Origin: Planctomycetota bacterium
GTDB taxonomy: Bacteria; Planctomycetota; UBA1135; GCA-002748355
Direction: 5' to 3'
DNA length: 37,767 nucleotides
Assembly: GCA_020426005.1 (NCBI GenBank)
Contig: JAGQQW010000021.1
Coordinates: 1-37,767, forward strand
Both the position numbers and the translations under genes were made by a program. The notes under the pieces are model-generated. The model made no database searches and was not told the DNA's origin. It worked only from the letters and a program-made list of their open reading frames with translations. Shown in pieces: positions 8,721 to 17,631 of the stretch; positions within the stretch are counted from its first letter, which is position 1, and every line of letters starts with the position of its first letter.

Positions 8721-9640
8721 GCGGCCGACTCCAACATCAATGGATCCTTCAAGTGCACGACCTCGAGATCGCGCCGGGTGTCGATCAACAATCTCGCGAC
8801 AGCATAGGCCGCCAGCAGCGCGAGTTGGTAGGTCGCGACGGCAAGGAGACCCGCGATCGCACCTGCCCAAAGGCGATCGCCCGCGAACTTCAGCACGAAC
8901 GAACATGCGGCAAGACCGAGGACACCAACCAGCGTGACGATGCCAAATCCGAGCAGACAACGAATCGGGTGGAAGAACAGGAAACCGATCGCTGAGAACC
9001 ACGCCCGGATCGCGGATCGGCGCTCGAAGGCAACGAGGTGCGTCAGTGCGAGGCGGCGCAACATCCAGAGCTTCCACACGCCAATGGCAAAGATCGCTTC
9101 GCGCAAGACGTCGTAGCGGAAGAGCGCGGTCTCGTCGCCACCGTGAACGAAGCGCTTCTCGAGGATCGGCACCGCGATGTCGCCCCAGATCCAGCGCCAG
9201 GCAAGCACCAGCACGACGAAGACGAGCCACGTGCGCAACGACGCGAAGACGTACCGCCCGCTCTGCGCGAAGAAGTCCGAGACGCGGATCGCCCGCGGCC
9301 GAACGCGTTCGCGTCGATCGACGACACCGCCGATCGTCGCCGCACCCCCCGCAAAAAAGATCCAGAGTCCGAGTGCGATGAGCCCCCATGAGTCGATCGA
9401 CGGACGCACTCCATCACGTAGCCGTTCGACTTCGTCGAGCATCATCGCACCGAACTCGCCGCGCGCTCCCGGCAGCCGATCGAGCGCATCGCGCAAATCG
9501 CCGTACACCGGCAACACGAATGCCGCTCCGAGGCCCGCGAAGAGCAAGGTCAAGCAGAGCCAAATACGCCACGCCTGGAACACGCGAGCAATCGCGATGA
9601 ATCCCGAGGCCAAGACAGGTCGATCCGTCACGGGAATCAT
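8717..9640 (-). CDS. Multi-pass membrane protein in peptidase operon
   Basis: A 307-residue integral membrane protein with no family I can name. Hydrophobic segments are visible near residues 14-36, 84-105, 135-155 and 210-290, with Arg-rich loops between them. It starts at the ATG at 9640, which overlaps the stop of the upstream M1-type peptidase gene by 4 bp (ATGA), and its own stop overlaps the ATG of the M24 gene in the same way. This double coupling implies that the three proteins are made together. A role in anchoring, exporting or supporting the two peptidases, or in peptide uptake, is only an inference. A longer reading upstream of 9640 lies inside the M1 gene and lacks any start signal. 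Confidence 0.85.
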   Translation of the reverse strand: MIPVTDRPVLASGFIAIARVFQAWRIWLCLTLLFAGLGAAFVLPVYGDLRDALDRLPGARGEFGAMMLDEVERLRDGVRPSIDSWGLIALGLWIFFAGGAATIGGVVDRRERVRPRAIRVSDFFAQSGRYVFASLRTWLVFVVLVLAWRWIWGDIAVPILEKRFVHGGDETALFRYDVLREAIFAIGVWKLWMLRRLALTHLVAFERRSAIRAWFSAIGFLFFHPIRCLLGFGIVTLVGVLGLAACSFVLKFAGDRLWAGAIAGLLAVATYQLALLAAYAVARLLIDTRRDLEVVHLKDPLMLESAA

Positions 9641-12099
9641 CCGATCGCTCCGAAGTAGCCGAGAACGGACTCGAACCAGAGCCAGAGACGCAACGTGCGT
9701 CGCTTCGCCGGCTTCGCGTCCACCGCTCGGGTCCAACCGTTGTTGAGTAGATTCGCGTCGAGCACGAGCTTGCCGACCGGTGCTTCGCCGACTTCGAATG
9801 CCGTATTCGGTGGGTCGACGTCGACTCGATCGAGTTCGCCACCACGCTGCGCGAGGACGTCCTGATCGAACGTCCACGACTTCCATGGCGCGCGGCGCTC
9901 ACGTTGTTGTGCAAGTGTCCAAACATCTTCGATGGTCGAACCATCCGCGAACGTGAAGCGCACGCTCACCGGCGCACGCAGCTCGCCGAAGTTGCGCACG
10001 AACACCCGCGCTTGCTTGCGCGTGTCGCTTCGTTCGTCGTCGTCGAAACGCCCGGTGCGCTCCGGCTCGTCACCGTGATCGACACGTTCGATCCCGTAGT
10101 CGAGGAGCTTGGCAGTCGTCAATGCTTCGCGTGCGAAGTCGCCGATCTCGTCGCCACCGAACTCACGCACCGTCGCGACGAAGTCGTCACCCGTCGGATG
10201 CGCGAACCGCGCTCTTTCGTGGAATCGACGCATGCACGGCCACCACTTCTCGGGTCCCATCATCCGCTCGAGCGTCGCGAGGATCGTCGCGGGCCGCGGA
10301 TACGAGTTGGTGCGATAGCTCTGACGATCGAGGAACTTCCAAGCCGCGGTGCGCACGACATCCTTGGTCGGCGCAGCGAGGTATCCGAGACGATCGTTCC
10401 AGAGATTACGGAACGAGCGCTCCTCGTAGCTGAGGAACGGCAGTTCGCGCGCCGCCTGCAAGATCGGCGTCTTGCCGAAAAGCGTCCCGTCGAACTTCGC
10501 TTTGTCGAAGAGATCGTGCACCTTCTTGCCGTCGACTCCCGCGATCGACAGTCCCGAAACGAGCCAGTCTTCGACCGGCAAGCGCTCCAGCGTCGCGACG
10601 GAGTTCCAGCCCTTCGGCCCGCGTGCCACGAAGCGCCCTGGCGCAACACCACCGTAGACGAACGGACCGAACGTCGTCGTGAGGATCGGATTGCCCACGT
10701 TCGATCCCGGACTCGCGACTCGCAAAGGCGTTGCATACGCGAGGTCCTGCGTCCGACCCTCGCTGTACGAGTTGACACCTTCGTCGAGCCAAGGTTCTTC
10801 GGGCTCGTTGTTGGCGGATAGGCCATACCAGAACTGGTGACCGAACTCGTGGACCGTCACCCCCTCGGGTTGCAGCCGCTGTGGGTGCAACAGGTAGCGC
10901 GTTCCACACGTGATCAACGTCGGATATTCCATCCCCCCACCGAGGCGTTCCCAGCCCTTGTCGGTGCACGGATCGACGACAGTCAGTGTCTCGTACGGAT
11001 ACGCACCGAACCGCGTGCCGAAGAAGCGCAAGGACTCCTCGATGGCCCGACGATGCCTTCCGACCTGCTCTGGCGAATCGTGCTCGGGATGCAGCAGCAT
11101 GCGCACGTGCACACTGCCGAGACGGAGCGCATCGTCACTCAGCGCGAGCTCCTTCTTGAGGATCCCCGCAACCGGATCCGCAGGCCGAGTGTCGCCCGCG
11201 AACTCCCACTCATGCACGCGATAGTCAGGATCGGTGACCCAAGCGAAGTCGTGTACGTCCTCTTGCACGAATCGTCGAATCTCACGATTGCCCTCAATGG
11301 TCGACTCCCCGACTTGTTTGCCGGTCGCACCGAGTGGCCACCCCTTCGGCGTGTCGATGGTGACGTCGTACGATCCGAAGTCCGCGAAGAACTCCGTGTG
11401 CGCGTGGAACTGATGACAGTACCACTCAGCAGGCGCATCCGACGCTGCACCGCTCGGCGGTTCTTGCAAGACACCGAGCTTGGGAAACCACTGCGCGATC
11501 ATGAAGAAGTTGCCGGGCCCCCAACCGGTCCGTCGATACGCCTTGGGCAGGTCCGCGACGAACTCGGTCTCGATCACGAGTTCGGTACCCGGGGCGAACG
11601 ACTGCGCCAACGGGATCATCGCGACCGTGCGATCGTCGGAGTTGTCGTCGTCGGGCTGGATGTACCGAAGCCCTGACATGAGATCGACCGCCTGCGATTC
11701 CGGTGGCTTCACCTTCAGCTCGAGGAATCGAATCGAACCGAACTCCTCTTCGCCCTCGTATCGCTTGCGCGCCTTGGCGGACTCTTCGCGAAGGTGCGTC
11801 GAGCGCACGTTGCGGAATGCGTTGAGGTAGAGATGGAAGCGCAACTCGTTCGTCGCACGGGACGTGCGGTTGCGGTACACGATGGTTTGCGAACCACGGA
11901 GTCGCTTCGCGTCGGGTTCGAGATGAACCTTCATCGTGTACGAAACGCGCCGCTCGCTCTGGGCTGGCAACGCGGAACGACCCGAATCGAACGTCTGTGC
12001 GTGGAGCCCGGTTAGGCTGTTCCCACCGAACGCAACGAGAGCGAGAAGCGACATCAGGCCCGCGACGGGCGCGGATGACGGCAGGCGATAAGGCATCAC
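9637..12099 (-). CDS. Exported M1-family (gluzincin) metallopeptidase
   Basis: An 820-residue protein with a signal peptide (LMSLLALVAFGG, cleavage near LHAQ). The zinc site is HEFGHQFWYG (about residues 417-426), with the third ligand Glu 18 residues later in PWLDEG, giving the M1 pattern HExxH-x18-E. The substrate-binding GGGMEYP precedes it at about 387-393. An N-terminal beta domain (residues 50-290) and a long C-terminal region agree with the M1 architecture. The last 15 residues are strongly aromatic/basic (LRLWLWFESVLGYF). Two adjacent starts exist, GTG at 12099 and ATG at 12096. The GTG is given because a TAGGCT box lies exactly 6 nt before it, as in other apparently leaderless genes here. 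It is the first gene of the operon with the membrane protein and M24 genes. Confidence 0.92.
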   Translation of the reverse strand: MMPYRLPSSAPVAGLMSLLALVAFGGNSLTGLHAQTFDSGRSALPAQSERRVSYTMKVHLEPDAKRLRGSQTIVYRNRTSRATNELRFHLYLNAFRNVRSTHLREESAKARKRYEGEEEFGSIRFLELKVKPPESQAVDLMSGLRYIQPDDDNSDDRTVAMIPLAQSFAPGTELVIETEFVADLPKAYRRTGWGPGNFFMIAQWFPKLGVLQEPPSGAASDAPAEWYCHQFHAHTEFFADFGSYDVTIDTPKGWPLGATGKQVGESTIEGNREIRRFVQEDVHDFAWVTDPDYRVHEWEFAGDTRPADPVAGILKKELALSDDALRLGSVHVRMLLHPEHDSPEQVGRHRRAIEESLRFFGTRFGAYPYETLTVVDPCTDKGWERLGGGMEYPTLITCGTRYLLHPQRLQPEGVTVHEFGHQFWYGLSANNEPEEPWLDEGVNSYSEGRTQDLAYATPLRVASPGSNVGNPILTTTFGPFVYGGVAPGRFVARGPKGWNSVATLERLPVEDWLVSGLSIAGVDGKKVHDLFDKAKFDGTLFGKTPILQAARELPFLSYEERSFRNLWNDRLGYLAAPTKDVVRTAAWKFLDRQSYRTNSYPRPATILATLERMMGPEKWWPCMRRFHERARFAHPTGDDFVATVREFGGDEIGDFAREALTTAKLLDYGIERVDHGDEPERTGRFDDDERSDTRKQARVFVRNFGELRAPVSVRFTFADGSTIEDVWTLAQQRERRAPWKSWTFDQDVLAQRGGELDRVDVDPPNTAFEVGEAPVGKLVLDANLLNNGWTRAVDAKPAKRRTLRLWLWFESVLGYFGAIG

Positions 12100-12105
12100 G
12101 CGATC

Positions 12106-12111
12106 AGCCTA
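12106..12111 (-). promoter_or_regulatory. Candidate -10 box of leaderless M1 operon
   Basis: TAGGCT on the minus strand lies 6 nt before the GTG at 12099 and there is no Shine-Dalgarno sequence. This places the expected transcription start at the start codon. Confidence 0.4.
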
Positions 12112-12256
12112 CCAGGCAAACCGAGGACGCCGAGCGACTGGTGCTATGCGAGCGACGCACGACCGCACGAATGACACCCGCACTTCCGAGTGCCGAGCAT
12201 CGCACGTCGCCATTGCCATCGCGCTTTCACGACGTCGAGCGAGTGGGGTGTCTCAG

Positions 12257-12313
12257 AAGTTCGCACGGTTCGTTTCCGGCCAGCTGCACGCCTGGTGTCG
12301 TTGCGCTCCCTCG
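12257..12313 (+). repeat. Dispersed 57-bp intergenic repeat, copy A
   Basis: This 57-bp block (starting AAGTTCGCACGGTTCG and ending TTGCGCTCCCTCG) recurs at 36704-36760 with only two substitutions. It lies in the divergent gap between the M1 operon and the GT9 gene and ends 26 nt before the GT9 start. No open frame is conserved across both copies with gene-like signals, so it is probably a non-coding mobile or regulatory element. Confidence 0.9.
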
Positions 12314-12339
12314 GCGTATTCGCGCTACGCTCATGCGGA

Positions 12340-13413
12340 ATGACGACCACGGCGAACGACACGGCGAACGAGGCGACGACGATTCGTGACGCGCTCGACA
12401 GCGGTGAGATTCGCGAGGTGCTCGCGATCAGAGCGTCACGCCTCGGCGACTTGCTGATGACGACACCGACGCTCGATGCATTTCGACGACGCTTCGACAA
12501 AGCTCGGATCACGTTGCTCACGAATCCCTACAGCGCCGCGATCGTCCAAGGTAGTCCGTCCGTGGACTCGACGATCGTCTTCGAAGGGCGCGAGCGCGAC
12601 CTCGTCGGGCGGCGAGGCAAGACTCTCGCGGGACGCCTGCGCGGTCATTACCAGTTGTTGCTCGCGTTACGTCCGCGGCCCGAACTCGCAGACTTCGCCC
12701 GTCGCGCGGACATCGCCCACGTGTTTCCACCCGGCGCTCAATCCGAGCGCCGCGACCGGCACGTCGTCACGCAGTGTTACGAACGCATCGCGCCTCTCGG
12801 TCTACCCGCGACGGGTCCCGGACCACTCCGCGTGACGCTGTCCTCGCGCGAGCTCGACGAGGTGCAGTCCGCGCTCGGCCTCCGACAGCCCTTCGTTCAA
12901 ATGCATCCCGGCTGCGATGAAACGATGCGCATCTGGCTGCGCCGTGGAGTTCGACGGCGCGTCTGGCCAGCGGAGAGTTGGATAGAACTCATCGACGAGA
13001 TCCACGCTCGATCGGCTCTCGATGTCGTCTTGACGTCGGGAAGTTCCGTCGAACATCGAATCAATCAAGAGATTGCCAGCAAGGCGAAGCGTCGTCCGAA
13101 ACTCGCCCACCGCCTTCCGCTTCGCCAGCTCATGTCCCTATCGAGCCTCGCGCGCGCTTGCATCACGATCGATACCGGACCGATGCACCTCGCGACGGCG
13201 GTCGGCACGCAGCTCGTCGGCCTCTACGGCCCGAGCCCAGTCGACTACACAGGGCCGTGGGCACCGAACGGCACGGCGGACGTTCTGCGCGCCGATCTTC
13301 CGTGTATGCCGTGTCAGGGCAAGAACGTCCACTGCCCTCGCAACGTGTGCATGGAAGAGATCCGAGTCCACGACATCGTCGCGTGTCTCGAACGACGAGC
13401 GATCCTGAGCTGA
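12340..13413 (+). CDS. Glycosyltransferase family 9 (heptosyltransferase-like)
   Basis: A 357-residue cytoplasmic GT-B enzyme of the ADP-heptose:LPS heptosyltransferase family, which transfers a sugar during LPS-core or other surface-glycan synthesis. The N-terminal domain begins with EVLAIRASRLGDLLMTTPTLDAFRRR, the family's Arg-x-x-x-x-Gly-Asp signature. The C-terminal donor-binding half contains VQMHPG, RRVWPAESWIELI, LTSGSSVE, ITIDTGPMHLA and LVGLYGPSPVDYTGPW. A Cys cluster near the end (PCMPCQGKNVHCPRNVCM) is common in this family. The ATG at 12340 was chosen because the upstream extension reads through the dispersed repeat. It is convergent with the Fis-type gene with only 7 nt between the stops. 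Confidence 0.92.
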   Translation: MTTTANDTANEATTIRDALDSGEIREVLAIRASRLGDLLMTTPTLDAFRRRFDKARITLLTNPYSAAIVQGSPSVDSTIVFEGRERDLVGRRGKTLAGRLRGHYQLLLALRPRPELADFARRADIAHVFPPGAQSERRDRHVVTQCYERIAPLGLPATGPGPLRVTLSSRELDEVQSALGLRQPFVQMHPGCDETMRIWLRRGVRRRVWPAESWIELIDEIHARSALDVVLTSGSSVEHRINQEIASKAKRRPKLAHRLPLRQLMSLSSLARACITIDTGPMHLATAVGTQLVGLYGPSPVDYTGPWAPNGTADVLRADLPCMPCQGKNVHCPRNVCMEEIRVHDIVACLERRAILS

Positions 13414-13420
13414 ACTCGCC

Positions 13421-13873
13421 TCAGAGCCGCATCGTCTTCTCAGCGGTCGTGGCCTCCTCGCGGCGCATGGCCGACGAGCGACGACGCTTGTCCGCGCCGA
13501 CTTCGTAGCTCTTGAGCTTGTTGTAGAGCGTCTTGGTGTCGATGCCGAGGATGCGGGCTGCTCGGGACTTGTTTCCGCCCGTGCTCGCGAGGACCCGGAA
13601 AATGTGCCGCTTTTCGAGCTCGGCGAGCGACAGCGACAACAAGTTGTCGGGATCGGGTTCGCCGAGGCACTCGAGCAGCTTCGGCCCGACGTGCTTCCCG
13701 TCGATCAGGACGAACTGAGCCTGGCCGCCTTCGAGTTTTCCGCGTAGTTCCTCGAGGCTGTTCACCGCCTCTGACGGGACTCGCGACCTCCCGAGGTCAT
13801 CGACGAGCTTCTGCAGAGACGCTTGCCCCTGCTCTTCGCCCGAGAAGAGATAAAGAGTGTTTCCGGGTGCCAT
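13421..13873 (-). CDS. Fis-type HTH regulator with degenerate N-terminal domain
   Basis: A 150-residue protein. The C-terminal part (about residues 82-125) is a Fis/NtrC-type helix-turn-helix: LAELEKRHIFRVLASTGGNK, then SRAARILGIDTKTLYNKLK. The N-terminal 75 residues (TLYLFSGEEQ through QFVLIDGKHV) look like a short receiver-like alpha/beta unit without a clear phosphoacceptor pocket; LIDGK sits where a receiver would carry its Asp strand. There is no AAA+ domain, so it cannot activate sigma-54 by itself. AAGGA lies 8 nt before the ATG. It follows the polysaccharide-export gene on the same strand after a 290-nt gap. Its target is unknown. Confidence 0.85.
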   Translation of the reverse strand: MAPGNTLYLFSGEEQGQASLQKLVDDLGRSRVPSEAVNSLEELRGKLEGGQAQFVLIDGKHVGPKLLECLGEPDPDNLLSLSLAELEKRHIFRVLASTGGNKSRAARILGIDTKTLYNKLKSYEVGADKRRRSSAMRREEATTAEKTMRL

Positions 13874-14163
13874 GAAATGGTCCTTTGGTTGATGGGTAAC
13901 TCAACCGAGGCTTCCCGGGGGCATCCCTGGCCGGGGGCGGACGGGCGGGAAGGCGACTCCACGGTATGAGACCCGTTCTTTTACGGTGCAGATCGTCACG
14001 TGTGGGAAATCGTGCCGAAAAAAGTTGACACCGATCGCCTCGACGACCTCTTCGACGTCGCGAGTTCTCACGTGCGAGAATCGAAGGAAACGCTCGAACT
14101 CGCGCCAAGGTCGAGACTTGCACGCGGCGTTTCCCGTTCGCGGCCGCAGCAGCGCGAGTCAGC

Positions 14164-14880
14164 TCAATTCGTCGGGATCGCCGCGCCCGAGATCTGGATC
14201 GGCAGCATCCGTGTGATGTAGAGCGTGATGAAGTCGTTGACGTCCGCGATCATCGACGTCTGGCAGTAGACGACGTCCCCGGGCAGGACCATGAAGTCCG
14301 GGGTACCGTCCAACAGGACTCCGCTCATGTTGACGCGGTGCGTGCGGACCTGGTCGGCGTTGCCGTAGTAGCGCAACACACGCACGTCCTTCCACTTGGC
14401 GCGAATATCGAGCCCACCGGCCGATGCGATCGCCTGTGCGAGCGTCATCCCCGGTGCGTAGAGCATCGGGCCCGGCCTGCGGACTTCGCCGGTGACGTAG
14501 ACCGTGTTCGCCGAAGCCTCGGCGAGCGAGACACTGACCTCGGCGTCCTGCAGGACCTTGCCATATGCGGCCTGGACCTCGCGGCGGAAACCACCGATCG
14601 ACTTTCCACCGGCGCGAAGCGCATCCGGAATGCGCCTCAGGTTGACGGTGCCTTGCGGCGACACGATCGCCTCTTGTTGCAGGTCTTCCGACGGATAGAC
14701 GTCGACGAGGATCTTGTCTCCCGGGCGAAGGACGTAGTCGCGATCCATGAACGCGGACCACTCGCGTACCATCGCTTCTGCATCGAACGGTGGCGCGCTC
14801 GAGCACGCCGCGAGCCAAAGCACACCGCACAGCGCGGCGAGGAGCGGAGAACGGGAAAGCGCCTTCGAGGCCTTGACCAT
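14164..14880 (-). CDS. Wza-like polysaccharide export lipoprotein
   Basis: A 238-residue outer-membrane-type lipoprotein of the polysaccharide biosynthesis/export family. The signal peptide ends in the lipobox LAAC (Cys26). The poly-export domain begins DYVLRPGDKILVDVYPSEDL and continues IVSPQGTVNLRRI. An SLBB-like repeat follows (VYVTGEVRRPGPM, then GMTLAQAIASAGGL). The ATG at 14880 has AGGA upstream and gives the right signal length; a start 15 codons earlier is possible. No polymerase, flippase, Wzc-type kinase or ABC exporter lies next to it in this window, so it is either an orphan or works with a distant locus. The GT9 gene nearby may be functionally linked, but is on the other strand. 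Confidence 0.9.
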   Translation of the reverse strand: MVKASKALSRSPLLAALCGVLWLAACSSAPPFDAEAMVREWSAFMDRDYVLRPGDKILVDVYPSEDLQQEAIVSPQGTVNLRRIPDALRAGGKSIGGFRREVQAAYGKVLQDAEVSVSLAEASANTVYVTGEVRRPGPMLYAPGMTLAQAIASAGGLDIRAKWKDVRVLRYYGNADQVRTHRVNMSGVLLDGTPDFMVLPGDVVYCQTSMIADVNDFITLYITRMLPIQISGAAIPTN

Positions 14881-14987
14881 GGGGATTCCTGACCGGGGAA
14901 CACGCGTGATCGAAGCACCACGCATCCCTTCCTGTCGGCGCTACCGGGCGTGCAGACTTAGCGGCCTCGCAAAAAACCTCGGGTGCT

Positions 14988-16649
14988 TCAGCGCAACACG
15001 ATGCGCGGCTCGTCTGGCGCCGCAACGGGAATCGGGCTCCCTTCTTCGTCGCGCGGGGCGAGGGCTTCGAGCAGGAGATCCCGCAACAGCACGGGATGAC
15101 GCCTGCGCTCGGTTCCCAGCGTGAACGCGTGTGCACCGTCGCCGCCTCCAGCCAAGAAGCTGTTGGTCGCCACGCGATAGCGCATGGTCTCGTCCAGTTC
15201 GACCTTCTCGGGCAGGAGCCAGATCTTGCCGATCCGCGGATTCGTGTCCGGCTCGAGGATCTCGTATCCGATGCCGGACACTTCGAAGGGACGGTGCGCC
15301 GTCGCGAGGCCCTCGCTGAGCGCGGTGCGTAGCTCGCCACCGAGGAGATCCATCGAAACGACGTCATTGGTGAACGGTAGGAGTTCGTACACGTCCCGCT
15401 TCGTGACGACGCCAGCCGGCAGACTGGTACGAATTCCGCCACGGTTCATCACGCCGATGCGCGCAGAGCCCGCTTCTCGAATCAGATCGGACAGTAGATT
15501 GCCCGCGGTCGTCGAGACGGTGACTCCGCGCGCCCCCTCGAGTGGCCTCGTGAGTGCTCCGACCGGTGCATCCCATTCGGCAGCGATGTCGCGTGTGTGT
15601 TCCTGGATCCAGTGAGCGACCCCTTGTTGCTCATCTGTTCCTGGATCGGCTGTTTGTTGATCGCTTGGTGTTTCGACGACGAGCGCACGGTTGACGGCAC
15701 GAGCGATCTCGATGGTCTTGTTCGTGGCGTCGACACGGAGTTGGACGAGGTAGTATTCACTCGCCTTGCCTCCTGTCTGGACGATCGTCGTGTCCCCCAC
15801 GCGCACCGGCTCTTTCAGGCTCGTGTGACTGTGCCCTCCGAGGATCAACCGCACCTGCGGGAAGCGTGCGGCGATCTCGCGATCCTTCTCGAATCCACAG
15901 TGAGTCAGCAGGACGACGGCATCGCTCTCGCGAGCGACACGCGGCAGCTCGCGCGTCAAGCAATCGAGTTCGTCCTCGAACTCGAAGCCGCCGAACGGTC
16001 CGGTCGATTGCACGCGCGTGTCCTTCGTCACGAGCCCGATCAGAGCGATCCGCACGCCGCGAACGGTTCGGACCACGTGGGATCGCAACCACGGCGGCCT
16101 TATCCCGTCCTTTCGCACGACATTCGCGGCAAGGACCGGATGCCTCGCGCGAGCCACGAGCGCTCGCACGTTGTCGGAGCCGAAGTCGAACTCGTGGTTG
16201 CCGAGGGTCGCGAAGTCGAGACCGAGTTCGCGCTGCAAGTCGACGACGAGTCGCCCCTTGGACGTGTTGCCTTCCGGCGTTCCCTGGAACCAATCCCCAC
16301 CGTCGGTCATCCAGAACGTGGCGCCACGCTCGACGGCGCGCCGCCGCTGTTCGCGCACTTCGCGTGCGAGCGCCAGGACACCACCGCGTGGTCGTGGCCC
16401 GCGTAATGGACGAAACTGCCCGTGGAAGTCGTTGATGTGCAGGATCACGAGATCCGACTGCCGCTCCGTCGCGCTTCCGGCTGCGTCCTGCTGCTGTGGC
16501 GCTAAGGTGGCGACGACCGGAAGCGGAGGTACCAGCGTGAGAGTAGGGGGCGACGATGCCGCGTGGGCGGCACTTGCGGGGAACCGTGCCACGACGAACG
16601 ACGTGCACAGGAAGACGGCGTGGCAGAAGACGCGTACGACGGGCAGCAT
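14988..16649 (-). CDS. Exported 5'-nucleotidase / metallophosphoesterase
   Basis: A 553-residue UshA/5'-nucleotidase family enzyme that hydrolyses nucleotides outside the cytoplasm. The signal peptide is MLPVVRVFCHAVFLCTSFVV with cleavage near SAAHA. The dimetal site is complete: ILHINDFHGQF (Asp, His), GGDWFQGTP (Asp, Gln), TLGNHEFDFG (Asn-His), LLTHCGF and LGGHSHTSL. The C-terminal substrate domain shows GVMNRGGIRTSLPAGVVTKR, ELLPFTNDVV and FLAGGGDGAHAF. The ATG at 16649 was preferred over earlier starts because it begins the signal peptide. That start codon sits on the sequence CATG shared with a possible plus-strand ATG of the next gene, so their promoters must overlap. Spacer to the downstream Wza-like gene is 107 nt. 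Confidence 0.95.
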   Translation of the reverse strand: MLPVVRVFCHAVFLCTSFVVARFPASAAHAASSPPTLTLVPPLPVVATLAPQQQDAAGSATERQSDLVILHINDFHGQFRPLRGPRPRGGVLALAREVREQRRRAVERGATFWMTDGGDWFQGTPEGNTSKGRLVVDLQRELGLDFATLGNHEFDFGSDNVRALVARARHPVLAANVVRKDGIRPPWLRSHVVRTVRGVRIALIGLVTKDTRVQSTGPFGGFEFEDELDCLTRELPRVARESDAVVLLTHCGFEKDREIAARFPQVRLILGGHSHTSLKEPVRVGDTTIVQTGGKASEYYLVQLRVDATNKTIEIARAVNRALVVETPSDQQTADPGTDEQQGVAHWIQEHTRDIAAEWDAPVGALTRPLEGARGVTVSTTAGNLLSDLIREAGSARIGVMNRGGIRTSLPAGVVTKRDVYELLPFTNDVVSMDLLGGELRTALSEGLATAHRPFEVSGIGYEILEPDTNPRIGKIWLLPEKVELDETMRYRVATNSFLAGGGDGAHAFTLGTERRRHPVLLRDLLLEALAPRDEEGSPIPVAAPDEPRIVLR

Positions 16650-16683
16650 GACCGAGCACGATAACGCGCGTTCTGGCCGCCGG

Positions 16684-17526
16684 ATGCGACGAGCCCCACA
16701 CAACAGGGCGCTCGGAATGCTCACGAGCTGGATGCCCATGGCCCTCGGGACCACGGTCGTCCTCGGTGCGTGTACCCCGATCTCGGACCTCGACGTGCAT
16801 CGCTATCGGGGCTCGGGCCTCGCAGCCACGACCAGCGAACCCCGCTCGCCCGACAACGCCGCGAACGAAGCCGAATCGACGAACGGGCGCGCCATATCGG
16901 CACGAATCTTCGGCAACGGCACCCGGACGATCTTGCTTCTCGGCGCGATCCATGGGGACGAACCCGGGTCGCACTTGCTGGTTCGGGACATCGAAAACTG
17001 GGTACGACGTCGTCCAGAGGTGTTGCAGGGTTTGCGCCTCGTGTCCGTGAGTCCCGTCAACCCGGACGGGCTCGAGCAGGGCACACGACGCAATGCACGC
17101 GGCGTGGACCTCAACCGGAACTTCCCGTCGAGGAACTTCAAGCCGGGTGGTGGGCGCGGCCCGAGCCCGTTGTCCGAGCCCGAGTCACGATTCTTGCATC
17201 AGCTCCTCCTGAGACACGACCCCGCGCTCGTCCTCTCGGTGCATCAACCACGGCACAGCGTCAATTGGGACGGCCCCGCCGAGGATCTCGCGCGCGCGAT
17301 GGCCGAGCGCTGCGGATATCGCGCCGAGGCGACGGTCGGGTATTCGACGCCGGGCAGTCTCGGGTCCTACCAGGGCATCGATCGAGCTCGCCCCATCATC
17401 ACTCTCGAACTGGGACGACACCCCGCACCCGGAACGACGTTCTTCGAGGAGACGCAGGCTGCGATCGAATACGCCTTCGCATGGACGCGTAGCTTCGGAG
17501 CAGCGGGTCCGGATCGAGGGGATTGA
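16684..17526 (+). CDS. M14-family zinc peptidase lipoprotein (MpaA/succinylglutamate desuccinylase-like)
   Basis: A 280-residue lipoprotein (lipobox VLGAC, Cys30) with a compact M14 fold like murein peptide amidase MpaA. The zinc ligands are His90 and Glu93 in AIHGDEPG and His187 in SVHQP. Arg-rich RRNARGVDLNRNF supplies the carboxylate-binding Arg, and Glu242 in ITLELGRHP is the general base. In other bacteria this group trims cell-wall peptides or acts on small amidated substrates; anchoring in the envelope fits a wall-recycling role (inference). Several in-frame starts exist (16648, 16684, 16717). The ATG at 16684 gives a conventional basic n-region. It is divergent from the 5'-nucleotidase gene. 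Confidence 0.88.
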   Translation: MRRAPHNRALGMLTSWMPMALGTTVVLGACTPISDLDVHRYRGSGLAATTSEPRSPDNAANEAESTNGRAISARIFGNGTRTILLLGAIHGDEPGSHLLVRDIENWVRRRPEVLQGLRLVSVSPVNPDGLEQGTRRNARGVDLNRNFPSRNFKPGGGRGPSPLSEPESRFLHQLLLRHDPALVLSVHQPRHSVNWDGPAEDLARAMAERCGYRAEATVGYSTPGSLGSYQGIDRARPIITLELGRHPAPGTTFFEETQAAIEYAFAWTRSFGAAGPDRGD

Positions 17527-17591
17527 GCTGTCGGCGCAGGCAGAGTTCCGGGGTAGGAGTTTTTGCAAGCACGCTGCGTCGGACCGAATCT

Positions 17592-17620
17592 GAACTTCGG
17601 ACCCTGCCGAGTCTTCTCGA
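17592..17620 (+). promoter_or_regulatory. Possible ECF-type promoter of the sigma/anti-sigma pair
   Basis: GAACTT (17592-17597), a 17-nt spacer and TCTCGA (17615-17620) resemble the GAACTT/TCTGA layout of many ECF promoters. It ends 11 nt before the sigma factor ATG, so autoregulation is plausible. Similarity is partial. Confidence 0.3.
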
Positions 17621-17631
17621 TAACGACATTC

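Noticed and set aside
9904..10821. 305-codon plus-strand frame
   Set aside because: It is antisense to the M1-type peptidase gene. Composition is that of a GC-rich shadow.
12144..12521. Minus-strand frames through the dispersed repeat (RNDTRRA-GRKRTVRT-type peptides), also near 36513-36803
   Set aside because: The same peptide appears in both copies only because the DNA repeats. There is no ribosome binding site, and the frames run into opposite-strand genes.
14025..14030. Perfect TTGACA on the plus strand
   Set aside because: No matching -10 box and no plus-strand gene follows; the next genes are on the minus strand. Chance occurrence.
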